Shown: one piece after another, positions 1 through 5,370 of the stretch | Numbering within the stretch: the first letter of the stretch is position 1 | Layout: each line of letters starts with the position of its first letter | Assembly (NCBI GenBank): GCA_028275295.1 | Contig: JAPWUY010000163.1 | Location: forward strand, 1 to 5,412 | DNA from: Thermodesulfobacteriota bacterium | GTDB lineage: Bacteria; Desulfobacterota; Desulfocorpusculales; Desulfocorpusculum | Length of the DNA: 5,412 nucleotides | Reading direction: 5' to 3' | The notes under the pieces: model-generated | Told to the model about the DNA's origin: nothing | What the model saw: only the letters and a program-made list of their open reading frames with translations | The model's database searches: none | Program-made: the position numbers and the translations under genes

Positions 1-222
1 GATTTGAGGGAGATAGCGGGGCTTCTCGCTCCGGAGTCGAGATACGTCCTTCAGGGGTTCAGGCCGAGGAAGACATTGGATCCGACATTCCAGAACCTAG
101 CTCCCTTTCCCAGGGAATCCTTGGATGAGCTCCAGGAGATGGTGAAAAAGGAGCTTGGGGTTCACTCCAAGGGTGCTCGTCGAGAGAAAGAGGTCAGCTC
201 CACTGGGCTCCCTCGGGCCTGA
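1..222 (+). CDS. nrdG: Anaerobic ribonucleoside-triphosphate reductase activating protein, C-terminal part (5' end outside window)
   Basis: Frame 1 is open from the first base to a TGA at 220-222, giving 73 residues of the end of a protein whose start lies upstream. The stretch RYVLQGFRPRKTLDP, followed by a helical tail (SLDELQEMVKKEL), is the typical C-terminus of NrdG-type radical-SAM activases (the family annotated as anaerobic ribonucleoside-triphosphate reductase activating protein). These proteins use a [4Fe-4S] cluster and S-adenosylmethionine to place the glycyl radical on the class III reductase NrdD. The CxxxCxxC cluster motif would be near the N-terminus and is not in the window, so the catalytic part cannot be checked. 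The last ~18 residues (after LGVHSKG) are polar and look like a non-conserved extension. The 3' end overlaps the convergent methyltransferase gene by 29 bp. Recognition rests on this C-terminal motif only; another radical-SAM activase of the same family is the main alternative. Confidence 0.75.
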   Translation, partial: DLREIAGLLAPESRYVLQGFRPRKTLDPTFQNLAPFPRESLDELQEMVKKELGVHSKGARREKEVSSTGLPRA

Positions 223-1534
223 GGAGGAGGCTTGCCGATTCTATGTGGTAGGTCTGGGGGAACATATCGAGGGGCACGATCTCCTGAACCCTGAAGGACG
301 ATTCCCTCTGGACAATGGCCATGTCCCTGGCCAAGGTGGCGGGATCGCAGGAAACGTAGATCACTCCTTTGGGATCGAGAAGCGGTATGGCCCCCATTAT
401 CTCCTTGGCCCCTGCCCTTGGAGGATCCAGCACAACTAGGTCAAACCTTTCACCCTTGGAGACCAGATCAGAGATGGCCTTTGCTGCCGAGTTCCTGATC
501 CAGACGATATTTTCCGCACCGATCCTCCTTGAGTTCTCGAGCCCATTTTCCACCGCCCTCGGGTCCACCTCCACTGCCATGACCCTGGAGGCTATGGTGC
601 TCAAGGGAATGCTCAGGTTTCCCATGCCTGCGTAAAGATCCAGGATACTTCTGGCCTTGAGCTTATGGGCCCAGGATAAGATGATATTCACGAGGATCTG
701 GTTGACCTCTGGATTGACCTGGCTGAAGACCCCAGGCCAAACCTCGAGCGCCATCTCGCCATGACCCGGGAGATTCACGGTCATCCACACCCCCAAAGGA
801 CCCCCTTCCCGGGCCCAAAGGGTCTCTACCCTTCCCCCTTCTGTCCTCCCCATGCATATGGACCTGAGCCCCTCTAACTCCCTGGCTGCCTCAGGGAATT
901 TCCTCTCTCGAGGGGGAGTCTCGCGGCCCCTTCTCGCCAGAAAGAGAGTGAAGCCCCAACTGGAGTCATCACAGGCTATCTCCACCCGCGAGACCCTCCA
1001 AGGGAAAAACTCTCTGAGAAACCCCCCTAGAGGTTCCAGGACGTCGTTTATTTTTTTCCTTGCGACCATGCAACTTTCGAGTGGGATCAATTCCTCGCTT
1101 CCCCTCCTCGAAAAACCCACCCTCGGCCCTCGATCCCAGACTACCCTGAGATCCAGCCGGCACCTGTAGCCGAACTCTTCTTGTCCAGAGAGGATTCCCC
1201 CAATCTTTTCCCTTGCCACCCTGGATCCCGATTCCATCATCTCCGAGAAGATCTTTTCCTTCTCCCTCCTCTGATAGGAGATCTCCAGATGCTGCAACTG
1301 GCAGCCGCCACAAGAGCCGAAATACTTGCATGGAGGCTCTCTTCGCCAAGGTGAAGGGTTGAGCAATCTCAAGATTCGGCCCTCGTCATAGCTTCTGTGG
1401 GATTCGATTATCTCCACCTCCAGCTCGTCTCCTGGGGCCGAAAGGGGAACCATCACCACCTTCCCCTGGTGGCGGCCTATGCCTACCCCTCTATGGCCCA
1501 GGGTTTCGACCACGAGTCTCAGGATGCGGCTCAC
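194..1534 (-). CDS. rlmD: 23S rRNA (uracil-5-)-methyltransferase, RlmD/RumA family
   Basis: This is a 446-residue SAM-dependent RNA m5U methyltransferase, close to the usual RlmD length (~430-450). Seen in order: an N-terminal TRAM RNA-binding domain (about 1-60); a [4Fe-4S] ligand set C69-x5-C75-x2-C78 with a likely fourth ligand C155; the FSQVNPEVN motif at about 270; SAM motif I DLYAGMGNLSIPL (299-311); the LDPPRAG motif (369-375); the catalytic nucleophile C396 in YVSCDPATLARD; and the C-terminal DMFPQTYHIES with the putative base E432. All key residues of the TrmA/RlmC/RlmD fold are present. The Fe-S cluster argues for RlmD/RlmC over TrmA, but U1939 versus U747 specificity cannot be read from the sequence. 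The start chosen is GTG (1534-1532), because GGAGG lies 10 nt upstream and the TRAM domain begins right after it. The frame stays open to an ATG at 1717, but those 61 extra codons look non-homologous. It is divergent from the mla operon and is unlikely to share its function. Confidence 0.93.
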   Translation of the reverse strand: MSRILRLVVETLGHRGVGIGRHQGKVVMVPLSAPGDELEVEIIESHRSYDEGRILRLLNPSPWRREPPCKYFGSCGGCQLQHLEISYQRREKEKIFSEMMESGSRVAREKIGGILSGQEEFGYRCRLDLRVVWDRGPRVGFSRRGSEELIPLESCMVARKKINDVLEPLGGFLREFFPWRVSRVEIACDDSSWGFTLFLARRGRETPPRERKFPEAARELEGLRSICMGRTEGGRVETLWAREGGPLGVWMTVNLPGHGEMALEVWPGVFSQVNPEVNQILVNIILSWAHKLKARSILDLYAGMGNLSIPLSTIASRVMAVEVDPRAVENGLENSRRIGAENIVWIRNSAAKAISDLVSKGERFDLVVLDPPRAGAKEIMGAIPLLDPKGVIYVSCDPATLARDMAIVQRESSFRVQEIVPLDMFPQTYHIESASLLLRPEGAQWS

Positions 1535-1544
1535 TCGACCCTTT

Positions 1545-1549
1545 CCTCC
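1545..1549 (-). promoter_or_regulatory. Ribosome binding site that sets the rlmD GTG start
   Basis: On the minus strand the sequence GGAGGAAAGGG precedes the GTG at 1534, with 10 nt between GGAGG and the start codon. It is by far the best Shine-Dalgarno in the upstream part of this reading frame, and it coincides with the start of TRAM-domain similarity. The same 11 bases precede the mlaD start on the other strand. Confidence 0.7.
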
Positions 1550-1567
1550 GAGAGGGTTCTCACACCT

Positions 1568-1576
1568 TGCTATAAT
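1568..1576 (+). promoter_or_regulatory. Candidate extended -10 promoter for the mla operon
   Basis: TGCTATAAT is a perfect extended -10 element (TGn followed by consensus TATAAT). No recognisable -35 hexamer lies 16-18 bp upstream (CCGAGA at 17 bp), as expected of an extended -10 promoter. Transcription would start near 1583 and give a leader of about 180 nt before mlaE. It overlaps the -10 box of the opposing rlmD promoter by five bases, so the two promoters could compete for RNA polymerase. Confidence 0.45.
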
Positions 1577-1600
1577 GCTATTGCCATCCAAGATTGTGAA
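1572..1600 (-). promoter_or_regulatory. Candidate sigma70-type promoter for rlmD
   Basis: Read on the minus strand, TTCACA (1600-1595; 5 of 6 bases to TTGACA) is separated by exactly 17 bp from CATTAT (1577-1572; 4 of 6 to TATAAT). Transcription would begin near 1565, leaving a leader of about 30 nt that contains the Shine-Dalgarno for the GTG start at 1534. The match and position are good, but no experimental or comparative support is available from the sequence alone. Confidence 0.5.
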
Positions 1601-1640
1601 GAGGTGGCTGGGACGATTCCCTTCTTGAGGCCGCATCCCA

Positions 1641-1673
1641 TCCCACCTTGCCACAGCCAGGAGCGAGGTGGGA
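1641..1673 (+). repeat. Inverted repeat / stem-loop 1 in the mlaE leader
   Basis: TCCCACCTTGC (1641-1651) pairs with GCGAGGTGGGA (1663-1673), giving an 11-bp stem with one position that is a U-G wobble in RNA, around an 11-nt loop. No T-run follows on the plus strand, so it does not look like an intrinsic terminator. It could be a leader RNA structure or an operator for a dimeric regulator between the divergent genes. Confidence 0.45.
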
Positions 1674-1678
1674 TAATC

Positions 1679-1706
1679 GGTCCCCGAGATCGAGAGATCA
1701 GGGACC
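1679..1706 (+). repeat. Inverted repeat / stem-loop 2 in the mlaE leader
   Basis: GGTCCC (1679-1684) pairs with GGGACC (1701-1706). Inside it GATC (1688-1691) pairs with GATC (1696-1699) around a GAGA tetraloop of the stable GNRA type, with a small asymmetric internal loop (CGA opposite A). It begins 5 bp after the first stem-loop. Confidence 0.4.
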
Positions 1707-1721
1707 CGAGGACTCATCCAG

Positions 1722-1740
1722 CCCTTTTGGGGGTAAAGGG
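1722..1740 (+). repeat. Inverted repeat / stem-loop 3 just upstream of mlaE
   Basis: CCCTTT (1722-1727) pairs with AAAGGG (1735-1740) around a 7-nt loop TGGGGGT. It lies 25 bp before the chosen ATG of mlaE and includes the alternative Shine-Dalgarno-like purines before the in-frame GTG at 1742. If formed, it would tend to hide that GTG and leave the AAGGA at 1751-1755 free. Confidence 0.35.
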
Positions 1741-1765
1741 AGTGGAAGACAAGGACCCCTCCACA

Positions 1766-2887
1766 ATGAGAGGTTCTGTGGCCCTGAGACTGGAGCCAGG
1801 GGGAAGGGCAGTACTAGCCCTGCGAGGGCAATTCCTCCTGGATGGGGGAGTTCCGTCCCATGAGGAGGTAGCGAGAGATCTAAAGGACCTCAAGGGAATA
1901 AGCTCCGTGGGCTTTGACTGTGGGGAGCTTGGGAAATGGGATAGTTCCCTCCTCGCCTTTGTCCTGAGACTGGAAGGGGAGCTCGGCGGTTCTGGAATCG
2001 TTGTGGAAAGGAGCGGGCTTCCCAAGGGAGCCAAAAGGTTACTGGATCTGGCTGCATCCTCTCCCAGAGGCCAGGCGAGAGAGAGGGAGAGAGGGTCATT
2101 GTTTTTGAGAACTGGACAGTGGGCTTCATCCCAGATGATCAAGTCGTGGGATGTGGTGGGCTTCCTGGGAGAGGTTTCTTGGAGCATGGGAAGGCTCGTT
2201 ACGGGAAGGGCCAGGTTCAGGGGCTCGGATCTCCTCCATGTGATGCACAGATGTGGGGTGGATGCACTGCCCATTGTCTCCCTCATAAGCTTCCTAGTGG
2301 GGCTTATCTTGGCATTCGTGGGAGCTGTACAGCTCAGGGTCTTCGGGGCCCAGATCTTCGTTGCCGCCCTCGTGGGAATAGGGATGGTGAGGGTTTTAGG
2401 GGCCATAATGACAGGAATAATAATGGCTGGCAGGACTGGGGCTGCCTTTGCCGCAGAGCTGGGCACAATGGAGCTCAACGAGGAGATAGATGCCCTTCGC
2501 ACCTTAGGGATACCGCCTGTGGAATTCTTGGTCCTTCCGAGGATGGTCGGCCTGAGCTTGATGATGCCCCTCCTTTGCGTGTACTCGGATCTCCTGGGAA
2601 TTCTGGGTGGTCTGAGTGTCGGGGTCGTGATGCTGGACATCAACATTCAGGAGTACTTGCGGATGACGCGAGAAGCTGTGAAGCCCTCTTACTTCTGGAT
2701 AGGGGTATTCCACAGCTTTGTCTTCGGGGTGCTCGTGGCCATCACTGGTTGCTTCCACGGGATGAGAGCTGGAAGGAGCGCTTCCTCAGTGGGCCAAGCT
2801 GCGACCTCAGCCGTTGTGAGTGGCATAGTGAGCATAATAGTGGCCACAGCCGTAATAACCTATCTATGCCAGGTCCTCGGTCTTTGA
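1766..2887 (+). CDS. mlaE: STAS-MlaE fusion: lipid-transport ABC permease
   Basis: The product is 373 residues, about 110 longer than stand-alone MlaE (~260). Residues ~5-100 form a STAS/MlaB-like domain (LALRGQFLLDGG early, then KWDSSLLAFVLRL, the position of the usual D-T/S motif). A charged linker (RGQARERERG, ~101-110) joins it to the MlaE permease domain (~115-373). That domain has an amphipathic N-terminal helix and about five membrane segments (~168-190, 195-222, 255-288, 312-330, 347-371). The most conserved MlaE stretch is present: AGRTGAAFAAELGTMELNEEIDALRTLGI (start at residue 221). By family knowledge MlaE dimers form the inner-membrane core of the phospholipid transporter with MlaF, and the STAS partner stabilises the ATPase. 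The ATG at 1766 was chosen because AAGGA lies 10 nt upstream and the STAS domain starts immediately after it. GTG at 1742 is an in-frame alternative, and the frame is open back to 1397 without similarity. The stop overlaps the mlaF ribosome binding site. Confidence 0.9.
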   Translation: MRGSVALRLEPGGRAVLALRGQFLLDGGVPSHEEVARDLKDLKGISSVGFDCGELGKWDSSLLAFVLRLEGELGGSGIVVERSGLPKGAKRLLDLAASSPRGQARERERGSLFLRTGQWASSQMIKSWDVVGFLGEVSWSMGRLVTGRARFRGSDLLHVMHRCGVDALPIVSLISFLVGLILAFVGAVQLRVFGAQIFVAALVGIGMVRVLGAIMTGIIMAGRTGAAFAAELGTMELNEEIDALRTLGIPPVEFLVLPRMVGLSLMMPLLCVYSDLLGILGGLSVGVVMLDINIQEYLRMTREAVKPSYFWIGVFHSFVFGVLVAITGCFHGMRAGRSASSVGQAATSAVVSGIVSIIVATAVITYLCQVLGL

Positions 2888-2892
2888 GGAGG
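2886..2892 (+). promoter_or_regulatory. mlaF ribosome binding site overlapping the mlaE stop
   Basis: GAGGAGG begins inside the TGA of mlaE (2885-2887) and lies just ahead of the mlaF ATG at 2896. Ribosomes finishing mlaE would be positioned to restart on mlaF, matching the expected fixed permease:ATPase stoichiometry. Confidence 0.65.
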
Positions 2893-2895
2893 AAG

Positions 2896-3651
2896 ATGGA
2901 AACTGCCGCCATAAAGATCGAGAATCTCACCATGGCATACGGCGACAATGTAATCCAGAGGGACCTCACCTTCGAGGTGCCAGAGGGTAAGGTCACGGTG
3001 ATAATGGGAGGAAGCGGATGCGGCAAAAGCACGCTTCTCAGGCACATGCTGGGTCTCGTGGAGCCCAAAAGGGGACGCGTCCTTTACTGGGGAGAAGATT
3101 TCTGGGGGGCGGATGAGGCGAGAAGACTCTCCATAATGAGGAGGATCGGCGTGCTTTACCAGGGTGGGGCCCTGTGGAGCTCCATGACCCTCGCGGAGAA
3201 TGTGGCTCTCCCTCTCAAGGAATTCACCCGACTCACCGAAAGGGAGATACAGGAGCTCGTCTCCCTCAAATTGGCCCTGGTGGGTCTCGCTGGCTTCGAG
3301 GACTTCTATCCAGCGGAGCTGAGTGGGGGAATGAGAAAGAGAGCAGCCCTGGCTAGGGCCATAGCCTTGGACCCTGAGATATTGTTCTTCGATGAGCCTT
3401 CGGCAGGCCTCGATCCCGTGAGTGCCAGGAGACTAGATGAGCTGATCCTGGAACTCAAGGAAAGTCTGGGAGCCACGATAGTGGTTGTGACCCACGAGCT
3501 TGCGAGCATCTTCGCTGTTGGTGACCACTCAGTCTTCCTCGACTCTGTGGAGAAGACCATAACAGCAATGGGTCCGCCCAAGGATCTTCTGGCCCACCCG
3601 CCAAACGAGAGGGTGAGGGAGTTCCTCACCCGGGGTGGATCCCTCAACTAG
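2896..3651 (+). CDS. mlaF: MlaF-type ABC transporter ATP-binding protein
   Basis: A 251-residue cytoplasmic ATPase with every ABC element intact: Walker A GGSGCGKST (38-46), Q-loop Q89 in LYQGG, signature LSGGMRKR (142-149), Walker B EILFFDEP (161-168), D-loop SAGLD (169-173) and switch H200 in VVTHE. The LSGGM signature and the LYQGGALWSSMTLAENV segment are typical of MlaF/Mkl-type proteins that power MCE lipid transport. By family knowledge it works as a dimer beneath two MlaE subunits. The C-terminal segment (about 220-251, with AHPPNERVREFL) is the usual short tail. The ATG at 2896 follows the mlaE stop by 8 bp, with GAGGAGG overlapping that stop (GAGG 6 nt from the ATG), indicating translational coupling. 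The same frame is open far upstream inside mlaE, but that part is not homologous. Arginine is encoded almost entirely by AGG/AGA, as in its neighbours. Confidence 0.95.
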   Translation: METAAIKIENLTMAYGDNVIQRDLTFEVPEGKVTVIMGGSGCGKSTLLRHMLGLVEPKRGRVLYWGEDFWGADEARRLSIMRRIGVLYQGGALWSSMTLAENVALPLKEFTRLTEREIQELVSLKLALVGLAGFEDFYPAELSGGMRKRAALARAIALDPEILFFDEPSAGLDPVSARRLDELILELKESLGATIVVVTHELASIFAVGDHSVFLDSVEKTITAMGPPKDLLAHPPNERVREFLTRGGSLN

Positions 3652-3672
3652 GAGGGTAGGGGATGAACCCTC
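3652..3672 (+). repeat. Small stem-loop in the mlaF-mlaD gap
   Basis: GAGGGT (3652-3657) pairs with ACCCTC (3667-3672) around a 9-nt loop containing an ATG (3663). It starts one base after the mlaF stop. The sequence after it, TTAGATTC, is not a T-run, so it is a poor terminator. It would sequester the Shine-Dalgarno of the small ORF at 3663, or could act as an RNA-processing or stability element that adjusts mlaD level relative to mlaEF. Confidence 0.35.
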
Positions 3673-3725
3673 TTAGATTCCGATACGTGAGGGGCGGGGG
3701 CCAAGATGGAGGAAAGGGCAAATGA
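3663..3725 (+). CDS. Possible 20-codon leader ORF coupled to mlaD
   Basis: An ATG at 3663 sits 7 nt after GGAGG (3651-3655) and opens 20 codons, ending in a TGA (3723-3725) that overlaps the mlaD ATG (3722-3724) as ATGA. The predicted peptide is basic and glycine-rich (begins MNPLRFRYVRGGG) and matches no family I recognise. The perfect Shine-Dalgarno and the ATGA overlap are what make it worth listing. It could be a translational-coupling device, or chance in a purine-rich 70-bp spacer. No codon-bias evidence is possible at this length. Confidence 0.2.
   Translation: MNPLRFRYVRGGGQDGGKGK
3708..3712 (+). promoter_or_regulatory. mlaD ribosome binding site
   Basis: GGAGG followed by AAAGGGCAA places the mlaD ATG (3722) 9 nt downstream. 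This is a strong independent Shine-Dalgarno, so mlaD can be translated without coupling to mlaF, and it supports the chosen start right before the signal-anchor segment. Confidence 0.65.
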
Positions 3726-4777
3726 GGGACGGAAGGAAGACCCTTCTCGGGATTTTCGTTCTCGGGGCCATGGCACTGTCCGTTGTGGCCATAGCTGTTC
3801 TGGGCTCGGGAGCCATGTTCGCCAAGACCCAGGAATTTGTCATGTTCTTCGATGGCTCAGTGAGCGGGCTCAACGTAGGAGCGCCAGTTGTGTTCAAGGG
3901 GGTGAGGATAGGGTCGGTCAAAGACATAAACCTGGTTCTGGACCCATCTGATCTTAGCCCCACGATCCCAGTTCTCGTTGAGCTCGACCCGAGCAAGATA
4001 GGAGGGATCAGAAGGAACGTCTCCCTTCAAGAGAACATGAAGACCTTGGTGGAGAGGGGACTGAGGGCACAGCTCGTGACCCAAAGCTTCGTGACCGGCC
4101 AGCTCATGATCTCCCTGGACTTTTACCCTGACAGGCCCGCCCTTTACAGGGGGGACGGAACTGTGGCAGAGATCCCCACGATTCCCACAGTGATGCAGCA
4201 GCTTGCGAGGAAATTGGAGGATCTTCCTCTGGAAGAGATGGTGAACAAGATAGTCCAGAGCGTAAATGGCCTCGAGGCCCTCATCAACTCACCCGAACTG
4301 AGGGGGAGCCTCAAGGCCATGGAGAGGGCCCTGGAGGAGCTGGGCACACTGGCCCGAAACTTGAATCAGGAAGTGGGTCCCTTGGCCAAGACATTGAAGG
4401 ACTCCATCAGGGAATACGGTACACTGGCCAGGAGGGCAGATGGTTACCTGGCCAACACTACTTCCGAGGCTTCCAAGACCTTGGAGAGGTTCCGAAAGGT
4501 GGCGGAGGAGCTGGACTCTCAGCTCAAGGCGGTGTCGGGCCCTGCCCAAAAGGCCCTTGAGGCCACGGAGCTAGCCATGGTGCAGGCTCGTACGACTATG
4601 GACGGTGCAGGGCACCTCCTTGACGAGAACTCCCCTCTGATCCAGAGACTCACGGCTGCCCTGGAAGAGATGGCCCTGGCCTCGAGGTCTCTGAGGAGTC
4701 TCGCCGAGTACCTGGAGAGGCACCCTGAGGCAATCCTCTACGGCAAAACCACTCCCAAAAGAGAGGTGGGGAGATGA
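3722..4777 (+). CDS. mlaD: MCE-domain lipid-transport protein (MlaD/PqiB-like) with long helical C-terminus
   Basis: The product is 351 residues, much longer than E. coli MlaD (~180). Residues 8-30 form a hydrophobic signal-anchor (LLGIFVLGAMALSVVAIAVLG), so the body lies in the periplasm. One MCE domain spans ~38-137, with the hallmark FFDGSVSGLNVGAPVVFKGVRIGSV (start ~42) and GLRAQLVTQSFVTGQLMISLDFYPD (ends 137). Residues ~155-335 are strongly helical with heptad-like hydrophobic spacing, and the protein ends with SLAEYLERHPEAILYGK, a tail I associate with PqiB-like MCE proteins. By family knowledge MCE domains assemble as hexameric rings with a central lipid channel, and helical tails in PqiB/Mce proteins form a tube. 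A needle reaching toward the outer membrane is therefore plausible here, though inferred. It follows mlaF after 70 bp and overlaps the lipoprotein gene by 4 bp (ATGA). Confidence 0.92.
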   Translation: MRDGRKTLLGIFVLGAMALSVVAIAVLGSGAMFAKTQEFVMFFDGSVSGLNVGAPVVFKGVRIGSVKDINLVLDPSDLSPTIPVLVELDPSKIGGIRRNVSLQENMKTLVERGLRAQLVTQSFVTGQLMISLDFYPDRPALYRGDGTVAEIPTIPTVMQQLARKLEDLPLEEMVNKIVQSVNGLEALINSPELRGSLKAMERALEELGTLARNLNQEVGPLAKTLKDSIREYGTLARRADGYLANTTSEASKTLERFRKVAEELDSQLKAVSGPAQKALEATELAMVQARTTMDGAGHLLDENSPLIQRLTAALEEMALASRSLRSLAEYLERHPEAILYGKTTPKREVGR

Positions 4778-5370
4778 GTTGGAAGGGAGTCTTGGTCGCT
4801 TTGCCTTGTGCCCTGGCCATCATGTTGGCCTCTTGCACCTCGAGCCCCAGCCCCAAGTTCTACGTCTTGGGCGTTGAATCCGCCGACTTCCAGAAGGAAG
4901 GGAGCACCAAGTGTGTTGTCCTGGGTGTGGGGCCTGTTGAGATTCCATCCTATTTGGACAGGCAGGAAGTGGTCTTCAGGATCGGACCCAATGAGGTCCA
5001 GCCTTCGGACTTCCACAGATGGGCAGAGCCCATCCAGCAGGGGATAGCACGAGTGGTTGCTGACTCCATCAGCAAGGCCATGTGTGTGGCGAGGGTGGAA
5101 TACTATCCCTGGAGAACTTACTTGAGTGTGGATTTTCAGGTTTCCATGAGGGTGAGGAGGTTCGAGGGATACCCTGGAAGGGAAGTGGAGCTCCTCATGG
5201 ATTGGAGCCTCTTTGGGTCCAATGGAAAAAGGCCCATCAAGCAGGGTTCCATGGAATTGAGGGAGCCATGGCCTTCAACGAACCCTGAGGAGATGGTCTC
5301 GGCCCAAAGCAGGTTGCTGGATGTGGCAGGGAGACGCCTTGCTGAGGAGATACTCGCTTTCTCGAGATGA
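4774..5370 (+). CDS. pqiC: PqiC-family (ABC-type transport auxiliary) lipoprotein
   Basis: A 198-residue lipoprotein. The signal peptide has a short basic start (MSWKG), a hydrophobic core and a lipobox LASC with the lipidated cysteine at C21. The following residue is Thr, not Asp, which fits outer-membrane sorting in proteobacterial rules. The mature part starts with KFYVLG and carries the PqiC/DUF330 signatures: VGPVEIPSYLDRQEVVFR (52-69), then RWAEPIQQGIARVVADSI (82-99). A helical C-terminal segment (SRLLDVAGRRLAEEI) closes it. In E. coli PqiC partners the MCE protein PqiB at the outer membrane. Its position directly after an MCE gene with an ATGA overlap predicts the same partnership here, in place of the MlaA/MlaC route. 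Two further cysteines (C47, C104) lie in the mature part and could form a disulfide; this is a guess from their presence only. Confidence 0.88.
   Translation: MSWKGVLVALPCALAIMLASCTSSPSPKFYVLGVESADFQKEGSTKCVVLGVGPVEIPSYLDRQEVVFRIGPNEVQPSDFHRWAEPIQQGIARVVADSISKAMCVARVEYYPWRTYLSVDFQVSMRVRRFEGYPGREVELLMDWSLFGSNGKRPIKQGSMELREPWPSTNPEEMVSAQSRLLDVAGRRLAEEILAFSR

Noticed and set aside
205..232. Possible terminator between nrdG and rlmD
   Set aside because: Only a 4-bp CCTC/GAGG stem is visible, inside both coding regions and with no T-run on either strand.
1397..1765. Extended N-terminus of mlaE
   Set aside because: The extra 123 codons overlap rlmD and its promoter region, have no STAS or membrane features, and lack a good ribosome binding site.
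1714..2646. Long antisense open frame (310 codons) opposite mlaE
   Set aside because: It mirrors the codon structure of mlaE, is rich in Ser/Pro/Thr/Arg without domain likeness, and has no ribosome binding site. The sense strand carries an unmistakable STAS-MlaE protein.
2119..2895. Open frame upstream of and in frame with mlaF
   Set aside because: These ~259 codons overlap mlaE in another frame, encode Gly/Arg/Cys-rich shadow sequence, and ABC similarity begins only at the ATG at 2896.
3706..3951. 81-codon ORF starting at an ATG 16 bp before mlaD
   Set aside because: It is in a different frame from the MCE protein, is Arg/Gly/Cys/Ser-rich shadow sequence, and its ATG lies across the mlaD Shine-Dalgarno.
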